Shown here one piece after another: positions 24,187 to 34,862 of a stretch of DNA of 64,000 nt. The notes under the pieces were generated by a model, which saw only the letters and a program-made list of their open reading frames with translations, was not told where the DNA came from and did no database searches. Source of the stretch: Myxococcales bacterium. GTDB taxonomy: Bacteria > Myxococcota_A > Polyangia > Polyangiales > Polyangiaceae. Position 1 is the first letter of the stretch, and every line of letters starts with the position of its first letter. The DNA lies in the NCBI GenBank assembly GCA_016712525.1, contig JADJQX010000007.1, positions 1,054,001 to 1,118,000 of the forward strand, read 5' to 3'. Both the position numbers and the translations under genes were made by a program.

Positions 24187-25776
24187 ATGCCCACGTTCAA
24201 GCTCGACGGAAAAAGCATCCCCTTCGAACCAGGGGAATCCATCATTCGTGCCGCGGAGAAAGCGGGGGTCGAGATCCCGCACTACTGCTACCACCCCGGG
24301 CTCTCGGCGCCGGCGAACTGCCGCATGTGCCTCGTGGAGATCCTCCCGGCGGCGAACCAACGCGCGATGATGCTCGACATCGTCGAGTGGGACGAAAAGC
24401 TGGGCGATTACCGCACGATCAAGAAGCCGAAGCTCCAGCCCGCGTGCCAGTTCCCGGCGACCGACGGGCAAGAGGTGCTCGCGGAGCAGTCGCCCCACGT
24501 CATCGCCGCGCGCGCAGGCGTCCAGGAGTTCTTGCTCCTGAACCACCCGGTCGACTGCCCCATCTGCGACCAAGCGGGTGAGTGCAAGCTGCAAGATTAC
24601 TGGCTCGAGCACCAACAGACGCCGAAGCGCATGCACGACGAGCCGGTGCACAAGCCGAAGGCCGTCTCGTTCGGCGACACCATCGTGTACGACGCCGAGC
24701 GCTGCGTGATGTGCACGCGCTGCATCCGCTTCATGGAAGAAGTGGCGAAAGACCCCGTGCTCGACATGCGCGAGCGCGGCAACCTCAAAGAGGTCATCGT
24801 GGCGCCGGGCCGCAAGCTCGAAGGCCACTACACCTTCATGACCGAGCACGTGTGCCCGGTCGGCGCGCTCACCACGAAGGACTTCCGATTCAAGGCCCGC
24901 GTGTGGTTCTTGAAGAGCGCGAAGACCGTGTGCCAGGGCTGCGCGACGGGCTGCAACGCCACGTTCGACTACGATCCGCGCACGAACAAGGCGCTCCGCT
25001 ACCGACCGCGGGACAACGAGCGGGTCAACAAATTCTGGATGTGCGACGAGGGCATGCTCTCGTACCGCGACGTCGTCGAGGGCCGCGTGCCCGAGGCCCA
25101 AGTGTCCGGAAAGACAGTCAAAATCGAGCGCGCGCTCGAAGAGATCAAGAAGCGCTTCGCGAGCGTCCAGAAGGGCTCGATCGCGTTCGTGCTCTCGGCC
25201 AAACACTCCCTCGAGGACAACCTCGCGCTCTTCGAGCTCGCCGAGCTCTGCGGCTCGCGCGCCATCTACACGAGCGGCGCGCCCGCGGGCTACTCGGACG
25301 ACATCCTCATCCACGCCGACAAGAACTCGAATACGGCCGGTATCCAGAATTTGGCACCCGATGCCAAGTCGTTCGACGCGCTCCTCGCCGACGCGCGCGC
25401 GGGCAAGGTCACGCACGTGATCGCGCTCGGCGGCGCGGCCCCGACCGACGACGTCTCCGCGCTCGAGGGGCTCCAGGGCCTCTGCGTCGTGGCGGCGCAC
25501 GTGGGCCCGCTCACCCGCGCGGCCAGCGTCGTGCTCCCCGCCTCCGCGTGGATCGAGGCGAGCGGAACGTTCGTCAACGCGAAGGGCATGCGTCAGCTCG
25601 CCGAGAAGGGCACCGAGCCCCTCGGGTCGGCCGAGCCCGGCTGGAAGCTCGTCGCCAAGGTCGCCGTTCACCTCGGCGTCGAGCCCTCCTGGACCACCCT
25701 GAAGGACGTACGCGCGATGCTCGTCGCGACGAGCGTCCCGCCGCCGGAGCCGTCCCAGACGGCTTCCGCCGAATGA
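24187..25776 (+). CDS. nuoG: NADH-quinone oxidoreductase subunit G (short form)
   Basis: Iron-sulfur subunit of the hydrophilic arm. The N-terminal 2Fe-2S domain has Cys34, Cys45, Cys48 and Cys87. Next come a His/Cys cluster segment (CPICDQAGECKLQD), a 4Fe-4S ferredoxin motif (CVMCTRCIRF with CPVGAL), and CQGCATGCN with a later CDEG for a further 4Fe-4S site. The molybdopterin-like C-terminal domain is cut to about 270 residues, making 529 in all where E. coli NuoG has about 900. The remaining part keeps VVLPASAWIEASGTFVNAKG, typical of the family. The shortened form is a real feature, because the reading frame is intact. Confidence 0.93.
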   Translation: MPTFKLDGKSIPFEPGESIIRAAEKAGVEIPHYCYHPGLSAPANCRMCLVEILPAANQRAMMLDIVEWDEKLGDYRTIKKPKLQPACQFPATDGQEVLAEQSPHVIAARAGVQEFLLLNHPVDCPICDQAGECKLQDYWLEHQQTPKRMHDEPVHKPKAVSFGDTIVYDAERCVMCTRCIRFMEEVAKDPVLDMRERGNLKEVIVAPGRKLEGHYTFMTEHVCPVGALTTKDFRFKARVWFLKSAKTVCQGCATGCNATFDYDPRTNKALRYRPRDNERVNKFWMCDEGMLSYRDVVEGRVPEAQVSGKTVKIERALEEIKKRFASVQKGSIAFVLSAKHSLEDNLALFELAELCGSRAIYTSGAPAGYSDDILIHADKNSNTAGIQNLAPDAKSFDALLADARAGKVTHVIALGGAAPTDDVSALEGLQGLCVVAAHVGPLTRAASVVLPASAWIEASGTFVNAKGMRQLAEKGTEPLGSAEPGWKLVAKVAVHLGVEPSWTTLKDVRAMLVATSVPPPEPSQTASAE

Positions 25777-25822
25777 GCTTCATTTCCCCTCCGACGACGT
25801 TGCGAGCGAGAAGGACAATCCT

Positions 25823-27265
25823 GTGACAGGCTCGATGATTCTCTTCACCGTGGTGAAAATCCTCATCATGGTCGGGTTCCTCTTCAACGTGGCGGGTCTG
25901 CTCACCTGGGTCGACCGGCGCCTGAGCTCGATGATCCAAGACCGCGTCGGGCCGAACCGCGCGGGGCTCAAGCTCGGCAAGTTCGAGCTGCGCATCGCGG
26001 GCCTCCTGCACACCGCGGCCGACGGCGTGAAGTTCTTCTTCAAAGAGGACTTCATGCCCCCGAAGGCGGACAAGCTCCTCTTCAGCCTCGCGCCGATCCT
26101 CGCGATGGTGCCGGTCCTCGCGCTCACCGCCGTCATCCCGTTCGGTGACACGATCTCGCCCCACCAGCTCTGGCGCCACGTGTGCGCGCCCGTCGAGGGG
26201 CACGTGCTCCAGGTCGTCGACGGCCAGTGCATCGACATCGCCACGAAGGCCGTCATCGCCAAGCCGCTCCTCGTCTTCCCGTCGGCCGCGCGCCTCGGGA
26301 TCTCGGCCGTGCAGCCCCCGATCGAGCTCCAGATCGCGCCGCTCAACGTCGGCATCCTCTACGTCTTCGCGATGGCGGGGCAGGGCATCGTGGGCGCGGC
26401 CATCGCCGGCTGGTCCTCCGACAACAAGTTCTCCCTCATGGGCGCCCTCCGCGCGGCCTCGCAGATGGTCAGCTACGAGGTCACGATGGGCCTCTCGCTC
26501 ATCGGCGCCATGATGCTCTACGGCTCGGTTCGCCTCGAGGACATGGTCCGCTGGCAGGGCGAGAACTGCTGGGGCATCTTCGTCCAGCCGCTCGCGTTTT
26601 TCCTCTTCTTCACGGCCGCCGTGGCCGAGTCGAAGCGCATCCCGTTCGACCTCCCGGAGGCCGAGAGCGAGCTCGTGTCGGGCTACTTCACCGAGTACTC
26701 GGGCATGAAGTTCGGCATGTTCTACTTTGCAGAGTACATGGAAATCGTGACGAGCTCGATGCTGCTCGTGACCATCTTCCTCGGCGGCTGGCAGCTCCCG
26801 TTCCTCCACCGGGACGGCATCACCATCCAGATCGGCGAGACGATCTACGCCGCGCAGCGCCTGCCCCACATCTGGGTCATCCTCTTCGGTTTCGTGGCGT
26901 TCTTCGCGAAGACGATCGTCATGTGCCTCCTCCAGGCCTTCGTCCGCTGGAGCCTCCCGCGCTTCCGCTACGACCAGCTCATGAAGCTCGGTTGGACGGT
27001 GCTCCTCCCGGCGTCGCTCGCGAACATCTTCGCGACCGGCATCCTCTACCTCGCGGCCGAGGCGGGCGGAGAGAGCGTCGCCCACGGTCTCAAGGTGGTG
27101 GGGGACCTCTCGCAGGGTCTCGTCGCCGCTATCCTCACGATCCTCCCGCTGTGGGGCCTCTACGGCTTCTTCAACACGCGTCCCAAGGACCGCACCCTCA
27201 TCGGCACCTCGGGCGACATGGCCGAGGCGGCGGGCGGCACCAAGACCGCCCCCATGCAGGCCTGA
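25823..27265 (+). CDS. nuoH: NADH-quinone oxidoreductase subunit H
   Basis: Membrane subunit that links the quinone site to proton channels, from a GTG start. It has eight or more transmembrane helices. Family motifs are ERR-like WVDRRLSSMIQDRVGPNR at the start, GLLHTAADGVKFFFKED and the acidic loop FDLPEAESELVSGYFTEYSGMKF. At 480 residues it is longer than E. coli NuoH (325), mainly through an inserted loop near residues 115-170 (APVEGHVLQVVDGQCIDI) and an extended C-terminus. The insertion is of unknown purpose. Confidence 0.93.
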   Translation: MTGSMILFTVVKILIMVGFLFNVAGLLTWVDRRLSSMIQDRVGPNRAGLKLGKFELRIAGLLHTAADGVKFFFKEDFMPPKADKLLFSLAPILAMVPVLALTAVIPFGDTISPHQLWRHVCAPVEGHVLQVVDGQCIDIATKAVIAKPLLVFPSAARLGISAVQPPIELQIAPLNVGILYVFAMAGQGIVGAAIAGWSSDNKFSLMGALRAASQMVSYEVTMGLSLIGAMMLYGSVRLEDMVRWQGENCWGIFVQPLAFFLFFTAAVAESKRIPFDLPEAESELVSGYFTEYSGMKFGMFYFAEYMEIVTSSMLLVTIFLGGWQLPFLHRDGITIQIGETIYAAQRLPHIWVILFGFVAFFAKTIVMCLLQAFVRWSLPRFRYDQLMKLGWTVLLPASLANIFATGILYLAAEAGGESVAHGLKVVGDLSQGLVAAILTILPLWGLYGFFNTRPKDRTLIGTSGDMAEAAGGTKTAPMQA

Positions 27266-27289
27266 ACCTCCTCGGAGCACGTTTCCACC

Positions 27290-27946
27290 ATGGCTCAAGC
27301 CTTCCCGAAGAAACCCGCAAGCCCCCCCAACGCCGTCACCGTGGCCTACACGGAGAAGACGCCGACGGTTCAGTCCTACCTCCCCGAGATCTTCAAAGGT
27401 CTCGGGGTGTCGATGAGCCACTTCTTCCGCAACACCCGCGACATGCTCACGGGCGAGCGCCCCGACCCGGTCACCGAGCGCCTCGACGACGGCATCACGA
27501 CCATCCAGTACCCCGAGCAGAAGCGCCCGTATCCTCAACGGTTTCGCGGGGTTCACCGCCTCACGACCCGCGACGATGGGAGCCCGCGCTGCGTCGCGTG
27601 CCTCTGCTGCTCCACGGCCTGCCCCGCGCAGTGCATCTTCATCGAGGCCGGCGAGTACCCCGAGGGCGACAAGCGCCGAGGCTACGAGCGCTTCCCGGTG
27701 CGCTTCGTGATCGACGAGCTCCGCTGCATCTTCTGCGGGTACTGCGTCGAGGCGTGCCCGTGCGACGCGATTCGCATGGACACGGGGATTCACCCCGTCC
27801 CGTACGACTCGCGCGACCAGTTTATCTACGCCAAATCCGACCTCATGGGCCTCGCCGCGCGCGACGGCTCCCACGAGACGGCGAACCCGCGTCACGAGCC
27901 GGGGGACCCGACGCACCCCGGCATCGATCGCGAGCACGGTCACTGA
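27290..27946 (+). CDS. nuoI: NADH-quinone oxidoreductase subunit I
   Basis: A ferredoxin-like subunit carrying two 4Fe-4S clusters (N6a and N6b). Both motifs are complete: CVACLCCSTACP and CIFCGYCVEACP (CxxCxxCxxxCP). The N-terminal part has GVSMSHFFRNTRDMLTG, which lies near the membrane. It is the last gene of the visible cluster and is followed by a terminator, so nuoJ-N are not downstream here. Confidence 0.95.
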   Translation: MAQAFPKKPASPPNAVTVAYTEKTPTVQSYLPEIFKGLGVSMSHFFRNTRDMLTGERPDPVTERLDDGITTIQYPEQKRPYPQRFRGVHRLTTRDDGSPRCVACLCCSTACPAQCIFIEAGEYPEGDKRRGYERFPVRFVIDELRCIFCGYCVEACPCDAIRMDTGIHPVPYDSRDQFIYAKSDLMGLAARDGSHETANPRHEPGDPTHPGIDREHGH

Positions 27947-27982
27947 CGTCGCGGTCGTCGCGAGCGGTCAGCCGAGACGGAG

Positions 27983-28020
27983 AGCGCCACCCGCCCACGA
28001 GGCCGGTGGCGCTTTCGTTT
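27983..28020 (+). terminator. Rho-independent terminator of the nuo cluster
   Basis: AGCGCCACC (27983-27991) pairs perfectly with GGTGGCGCT (28005-28013) across a 13-base loop, followed by TTCGTTT. It lies 37 bases after the nuoI stop and closes the nuo transcript. Confidence 0.8.
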
Positions 28021-28055
28021 GGTGCGCGCGGGGCCGCCTCGTCTACGCTCGTCCG

Positions 28056-28499
28056 ATGAGCGATTACCGAGAGCAAGCCCTTCGCTGCCCGAGCTGTTCG
28101 TCGACCCTCGACGCTCGGCAGGCGGGGGACGCGACGATCGACGTGTGCGGGCATTGCCGTGGAATCTTCCTCGACTGGCACGATGGAGATCCGCGAGAGC
28201 TCGTTCGAGGGTTGGTGACCCCGCTGTCCGCGCTTCCGGTCGGTGATGCGCCGCCCAAGCTGCCGGGGGCGTGCCCGCGGTGCGCCGTCCCGTTTCACGT
28301 CGAGCTCTTCGAGGATCGTGGCCCCTGGCTCCAGCGCTGTGAGGGATGCCACGGTATCTTCCTCGACGTCGTCGCGGCGGAGGTGCTCGCGACCACGTCG
28401 TCCCCCGACAGCCTGCCCCCGGACGAACGCGGGCCGATCTCGCGGATCGGTGACGCGATGCGCACGTTCCTCTTCGGTGGCCCGGAGAAGGTCGAGTGA
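28056..28499 (+). CDS. Double zinc-finger protein (TFIIB-type zf repeats)
   Basis: A 147-residue protein with two copies of the PF13453-like zinc-ribbon: CPSCSSTLD...VCGHCRGIFLD in residues 11-45 and CPRCAVPFH...RCEGCHGIFLD in residues 75-110. Each has CxxC pairs and the GIFLD motif that identifies the family. Such proteins are presumed nucleic-acid or protein binders, but function is not established. No signal peptide. It stands alone after the nuo terminator. Confidence 0.8.
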   Translation: MSDYREQALRCPSCSSTLDARQAGDATIDVCGHCRGIFLDWHDGDPRELVRGLVTPLSALPVGDAPPKLPGACPRCAVPFHVELFEDRGPWLQRCEGCHGIFLDVVAAEVLATTSSPDSLPPDERGPISRIGDAMRTFLFGGPEKVE

Positions 28500-28680
28500 A
28501 GCGGGGCCTCGAGCGTGACGCGGTGCTTCCTTAGAAGCGCCTGAAGAGCGCGAAACGCTTACGGAAAAGTCTGTTGCTGGAGCGGCAGGGGCGGCGCGCC
28601 GTGCTAGCGTGCGCTGGGGGTCTCTCGTCCGCACCCATCCGCACCGAGCCTTCCGCTCGAGCATTGCCATGCAGGTACTC

Positions 28681-29898
28681 ATGTCGACACTTCGCTCCCG
28701 CTTCGCTCCTTCCGTTCAGCGTGGCTTCGGCTCCTTCGTGGTCGCGTCCGTCATCGTCGCCTGCGGCGGGAGCCCGAGCAGCGCGGTCGGGGAGGGCGAG
28801 CACGCCATCATCAAGGGCACGGCATCCGACGAGAGCCAAAACGCCGTCGTCTTGCTCGTCATGATCGATCGCGGCGAGGGAGGCATCGGGCAGTGCACCG
28901 GGACGATGCTCGCGCCGAACCTGGTCTTGACGGCGAGGCACTGCGTGTCGACGACCCAAGAGGGGATCGCGTGCAAGGCCGACGGTACGCCGATCGCGGG
29001 CGGGCGCATCTCGAAGAACAAGGCGGCCGCCGACATCTACGTGGTCACCGGCACCCAGCGCCCCACGCGCCCCGAAGCGAACGGCCAGGGCGCGAAGCTC
29101 ATCCTCAACGACGCCACGAACCTCTGCAACAACGACATCGCCCTCGTGGTGTTGAAGGAGCCCATCGCCAACACGCCCATCATGCCGGTGCGGCTCGATA
29201 GTCCCGCGGTCAAGGGCGAGCTCCTCACCGCGGTCGGCTGGGGCGTGACCGACAAGACCCAGAGCCCGACGACGCGCCAGCAACGCACGGGGATCCCCGT
29301 CACGGCGGGCGCGGGGGACTCGAGCGAGCAGACCGGGCCGCACGAGTTTGCGGTCGGCGAGTCGATTTGCTCGGGCGACAGCGGTGGGCCTGCGATCTCC
29401 GAGACGACCGGCGCGATCATCGGCGTGGTCTCGCGCGGCGGAAATGGCACCCAGCCTACGCAGAACCCCGCGACGTCGTGCATCGGCACGAACGCGAGCA
29501 ACATCTACACGGACGTCTCCGGCTTCAAGGATCTCATCCTCCAGGGCTACGCCGAGGCGGGGCAGGATCCGTGGATCGAGGGCGGCCCCGATCCGCGCCT
29601 CGCGAAAGACGGCGAGGCATGCACCGAGAACGGCGCGTGCCGCTCGAACGCGTGCCTCTCGGGGAAGTGCACGGCGAGCTGCGTGAAGGACGCGTGCGCC
29701 CAAGGCACGACCTGCCAGGACTCGGGCGGCCTCAAGGTGTGCTTGCCGGGCGGGGCCAACGCCGATGGCACCACGACGACCACCACCACCGGGTGCTCCG
29801 CGTCCGGCGGGGCATCGGGCGGATCTTCCGCTGGCGTGCTCGCCCTGGCCTTCGGCGCGGCGTTCGCGTTCGCCCGGCGGCGCCGTGCCGCTCGTTAG
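28681..29898 (+). CDS. Secreted trypsin-like serine protease with MYXO-CTERM-type tail
   Basis: Chosen start is the ATG at 28681, with another in frame at 28669. The N-terminus is a lipoprotein signal with lipobox IVAC at about residues 24-27. The peptidase S1 domain has the triad His in LTARHCVS, Asp in NNDIALVVL and Ser in GDSGGPA. An EGF-like Cys-rich segment follows (CTENGACRSNACLSGKC, CVKDACAQGTTC). The tail has a Thr run, a Cys (TGCSASGG), a hydrophobic stretch and RRRRAAR, the pattern of MYXO-CTERM sorting signals. It overlaps the next protease by 14 bases. Substrate not known; extracellular predation or processing is an inference. Confidence 0.88.
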   Translation: MSTLRSRFAPSVQRGFGSFVVASVIVACGGSPSSAVGEGEHAIIKGTASDESQNAVVLLVMIDRGEGGIGQCTGTMLAPNLVLTARHCVSTTQEGIACKADGTPIAGGRISKNKAAADIYVVTGTQRPTRPEANGQGAKLILNDATNLCNNDIALVVLKEPIANTPIMPVRLDSPAVKGELLTAVGWGVTDKTQSPTTRQQRTGIPVTAGAGDSSEQTGPHEFAVGESICSGDSGGPAISETTGAIIGVVSRGGNGTQPTQNPATSCIGTNASNIYTDVSGFKDLILQGYAEAGQDPWIEGGPDPRLAKDGEACTENGACRSNACLSGKCTASCVKDACAQGTTCQDSGGLKVCLPGGANADGTTTTTTTGCSASGGASGGSSAGVLALAFGAAFAFARRRRAAR

Positions 29899-30990
29899 GC
29901 GTCTCGCGACCGCCCTTGCCCTCGGCGCCCCACTTGCGTGTGGGGCCGTCGAGGATGGCGTCGCTCAGCGGGGTGGGCTCGGTGAGACGACCTCGGCGAT
30001 CGTAGGCGGCGAGGCTTCGCCCGCAACCGACAACGCCGTGGTGCTGATTCGCAACGTCCGTGGAGAGTGCACGGGCACCCTCGTCGCGCCGAACCTCGTC
30101 GTGACCGCGCGCCACTGCGTGTCGTCGTCGAACCTGGCGGTCACGTGCAACGACCAAGGTCAAGCGGTCTCGGGCGGGCAGGCCGGGGTCGACTATGATC
30201 CCGGAAAGATTGCTGTTTTCGTCGGAGAGTCGTTCGCACGGAAGGGCGTCCTCGACCCGGCGGCGGTCGGCGCTCGCATCGTCCACGATGGCTCTCCGAC
30301 GCTGTGCGATCACGACGTCGCGTTCCTCGTGCTATCGAACCCGGTGACCGCGCCCGTGGCCAAGCTGAGGCTCACCGCGCCGCCGCGCGTGGGCGAGCGG
30401 GCGCGGGCGGTCGGGTGGGGGATCTCCGTCGCGAAGACGCCGTCGGACGGGCGCGTCGCGCGTGGAGGGATCACCGTCGCGCACGTCGGCGCGAACGCGT
30501 CTCGGGCCACCGGGCCACGCGAGCTCTCGGCGACCGAGGGCATCTGCGACGGGGACAGCGGCGGGCCGCTCCTCGCCGAGTCCGATGGAGCGCTGCTCGC
30601 CGTGGCGGCACGCGGAGGCAGCCCAAGGGCGGCCAAGCTCGCGCCCCCCGAGGCGTGCGTAGGCGACGACATCGTGAACGTGTACGTCTCGCTCGCGGCG
30701 CACACGAAGACCGTGCGCGCCGCCTTCCGCGCTGCGGGCGCGCCCGAGCCGGAGGCCCCGCCGGACGAGCCTTGCACGGGGCTCGTCTGCGCGGCGCCGG
30801 CCACGTGCCAGGCGACGGCCTCCGGGGCCACGAGCTGCGGCGTGCCTGCCAATCCGGGCTCGGGCACACCCGAGGCGAGCGACGGGGGAGGGTGCTCGGC
30901 CGTCCCTTCGGGCGCGGGGCGCGCGACGACCGGCGCGGGAGGCCTCGTTTTGGGCCTCGGCCTCTTCGTGGCCCGCCGACGCCGCCGCGC

Positions 30991-30997
<7 letters not shown>
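29885..30997 (+). CDS. Second secreted trypsin-like serine protease, MYXO-CTERM-type tail
   Basis: A GTG at 29885 inside the end of the upstream protease gives a lipoprotein signal with lipobox LACG (ALGAPLAC). The S1 peptidase domain has activation-like IVGGEAS, His in VTARHCVS, Asp in CDHDVAFLVL and Ser in GDSGGPL. The C-terminus has a Cys-rich knob (CTGLVCAAPATCQ), then GGGCSAV, a hydrophobic helix and RRRRRAQ. It is a paralog of the upstream protease and probably cotranscribed with it. The other frame open further upstream is a shadow of the first protease. Confidence 0.86.
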
Positions 30998-32460
<1,463 letters not shown>

Positions 32461-32617
32461 AGGGACCGAGGGTATCTCTTTCGCGGGTCGTGCCTCAAGG
32501 CCCACGGCGATCGGGCGTGGACCGTCCACACGCGACCCGGGCCGACGATCGGCACGGCGAATATCTAGTGTTGTTCAATACTTATGCGGTGTGGACGCGG
32601 ACCACGCGGGCGGAGCG

Positions 32618-34717
32618 TCACTCCGTGCGGGGCTTGGCGCGCTCGGCGACCAGCGTTCTCCCGGCGACGACATGCCCCGCGAGGGACGCGATGGCGCGCT
32701 CGAGCTCTTCGGGGCGGACGCTCACGAACGTGATGCGCTCACGCATCCGAATGCGCCCCTGCTGGGCGTCGTCGAGGTGGGCTATCTCGACGAGGAGACG
32801 CTGCACGTCGCCGGGGCGGAGGCCGTCGCGGCGACCGATGTTCAGGAAGAGCTGCGCGAACGACGGATCGTCCTCGAAGTCTTTCTGGGGAGGGAGGGGA
32901 AGCGGTGCAGCGTCCGACACCGTGATCCCCGGCATGACGGGGTCGGGGGTGCGGAACGGCTGGGTCTCGGGCGGGCTGTCGACGAACGCCCGGTCGCGAG
33001 GGCCGCGGCGGTCGCGGTCGCGGTCACGGTCGCGGTCACGCGGCCCGCGCCCCCTCGACGAAGCGGCAGGGGCGACAGGCGGGGTCACGGCGGACGGAGC
33101 CGGTGCCGCGGCAGCGCCTTGAGCCGAGGCCGGGCCACCACGCTCGGTGAGGATCGGCTGATCGTCGTCCTTTTCGGCAGGCGGCTCCCAGCTCGCGAAC
33201 TCGGAGTGGGGCACGCCGCGCCTGCCGGACCGCGTCGAGAGATCGGGCGATTTTTCGGTCGCGATGGGCGTGTCGCGCGGCCTCTCGCGGCTCGCGCGGG
33301 GCTCGGGACGTGCCGGCGGAGCCTCGCGTTTGGGGGCCTCGACGGGCGGAGGGTTCTTCGCGCGACGGGCCTCGCCGGCGGCGACCCGCGGGTCCGTGGC
33401 CTTCGCTCCGAGGTAGCCGCGGAGGAGACCCGCGATCACGGCCTCGGCTCGGTCGTGGGTGAGGAGGCGACGCGCGAGGCTCAAGTCCTCGGCCGAGGGC
33501 TCGTCGGAGAACGCCTCGAGGAAGAGGTTCACGAGGTCGGCCTCTTCGCGCGTGCGAAGCTCGCCCGTCGTGGGGAGAGAGCGCTCGATCGGCCGGATTT
33601 TGTAGGTGAGCCGAAGGAGATAGAGGTTTCCGAGGTCCTTCGGTCCCACGAGCGAGATCGCCGTGCCCGTACGCCCCGCGCGCCCCGTGCGCCCCGTGCG
33701 ATGCACGTATGCTTCGGTCGACTCGGGGAAGTCGAAGTTGATGACGTGGGTCACGTGCGACACGTCGATCCCGCGCGCGGCGACGTCGGTCGCGACGAGG
33801 AACCGAAGCTTGCCTTCGCGCGTCCGGGTCATGACCTTCTCGCGCTCGCGCTGGTCCATGTCACCGTTCAGCGACGCGGCGTCGTAGCCGCGGTTTTGAA
33901 GGGCCTCGGCGAGCCGCTCGGTCTCGTCCTTCGTGTTGCAGAAGACGATGGCGCTCTCGGGGTCTTCGACGTCGAGCACGCGCATGAGCGTCTCGCGCTT
34001 GTCGGCGTTGGCGACGACGTACGTGAAGTGCTTGATCTCGAGGGCTCCGACCTGATCGCTCGAGAGCGCGATCCACTCCGGATCTTTCAGGTGGGCGTGC
34101 GCGAGGCGCTCGATGTCGGGCGGGATCGTCGCGCTGAAGTAGAGGCCCTGGCGATCCGAGGGGAGTGTCTCGACGATCGCGTTGAGCTCCTTCGCGAAGC
34201 CCATGGAGAGCATCTCGTCGGCCTCGTCGAGCACGAAGATGCGCACGCTCTTCGGCACGAGCGTGCCGCGGCGCAGGTGATCGAGCACGCGGCCCGGCGT
34301 GCCGACGACGATCTGCGCGCCGTTCTTCAGCGCCTCGACCTGCGCGCCCATGGGAGCGCCGCCGTAGATGGGCACGGCACGGAGCCCCTTGTGCTTGGCG
34401 AGCCTGTCGAGCTCCGCGCACACTTGGAGGGCGAGCTCGCGGGTCGGCGTGAGCACCAAGGCCTGCACCTCGGCGAGGGACTTCCTCACGAGCGAGTCGA
34501 CGATCGGCAGGCCGAAGGCGGCGGTTTTTCCGGTGCCCGTGCGGGCCTGCACGACGAGGTTGCGGCCGCGTGTCGCGGGCTCGAACACGGCGAGCTGTAC
34601 GGGGGTAGGGTGCTCGTAGCCCGCGTCGGCCACGGCGCGTTTGACGTCGGGGCTCAGGGGAAGCGTGTCGAACGTGGGGGGCTTCGGCTCGGCGTCGGTG
34701 GCTCGGGGCGCGTTCAT
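32618..34717 (-). CDS. DEAD-box RNA helicase with DbpA-type RNA-binding domain
   Basis: ATG at 34717 preceded by AAGGATC, 699 residues. The helicase core has a Q-motif region (TPVQLAVFEP), ARTGTGKT (residues 58-65), PTRELA, TPGRVLDHL, DEAD, SAT and HRTGRTGRAG. A long disordered linker includes RGRGPRDRDRDRDRDRRGPRDR-type repeats. The C-terminal 75 residues (FLNIGRRDGLRPGDVQRLL, VSVRPEELERAIASLAGHVVAGRTL) form a DbpA/CsdA-like RNA-binding domain. It unwinds RNA and probably acts in ribosome assembly or cold adaptation, like DeaD/CsdA. The gene name is not certain because several paralogous helicases exist. Confidence 0.9.
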   Translation of the reverse strand: MNAPRATDAEPKPPTFDTLPLSPDVKRAVADAGYEHPTPVQLAVFEPATRGRNLVVQARTGTGKTAAFGLPIVDSLVRKSLAEVQALVLTPTRELALQVCAELDRLAKHKGLRAVPIYGGAPMGAQVEALKNGAQIVVGTPGRVLDHLRRGTLVPKSVRIFVLDEADEMLSMGFAKELNAIVETLPSDRQGLYFSATIPPDIERLAHAHLKDPEWIALSSDQVGALEIKHFTYVVANADKRETLMRVLDVEDPESAIVFCNTKDETERLAEALQNRGYDAASLNGDMDQREREKVMTRTREGKLRFLVATDVAARGIDVSHVTHVINFDFPESTEAYVHRTGRTGRAGRTGTAISLVGPKDLGNLYLLRLTYKIRPIERSLPTTGELRTREEADLVNLFLEAFSDEPSAEDLSLARRLLTHDRAEAVIAGLLRGYLGAKATDPRVAAGEARRAKNPPPVEAPKREAPPARPEPRASRERPRDTPIATEKSPDLSTRSGRRGVPHSEFASWEPPAEKDDDQPILTERGGPASAQGAAAAPAPSAVTPPVAPAASSRGRGPRDRDRDRDRDRRGPRDRAFVDSPPETQPFRTPDPVMPGITVSDAAPLPLPPQKDFEDDPSFAQLFLNIGRRDGLRPGDVQRLLVEIAHLDDAQQGRIRMRERITFVSVRPEELERAIASLAGHVVAGRTLVAERAKPRTE

Positions 34718-34862
34718 GATCCTTCTTGCCGGCACGAAGAAAGCCGGCCGGCAGGGGGACTTAAGCACGAATACGGCCCGATCGGGGGGCTTCCTCGGCG
34801 GCCTACCGCGGAGAACGAGCCTTTCGGCCGAGAGGTGTTCTTAAGTATTCGAAATGATTGGC
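34718..34862 (-). promoter_or_regulatory. Leader of the DEAD-box helicase gene
   Basis: The 144 bases upstream of the helicase are AT-rich at the distal end (CATTTCGAATACTTAAGAAC) and contain two CTTAAG copies. A GCCGGC/GCCGGC pair flanks TTTCTTCGT just before the ribosome-binding site AAGGATC, forming a short hairpin next to the start. Helicase genes of this class in other bacteria have regulatory leaders, but I cannot demonstrate one here. Confidence 0.35.

Noticed and set aside
20353..27946. Frameshift or deletion as the reason for the missing nuoE/F genes
   Set aside because: The two small genes between nuoD and nuoG have intact frames and proper starts. No remnant of NuoE or NuoF motifs can be seen in any frame.
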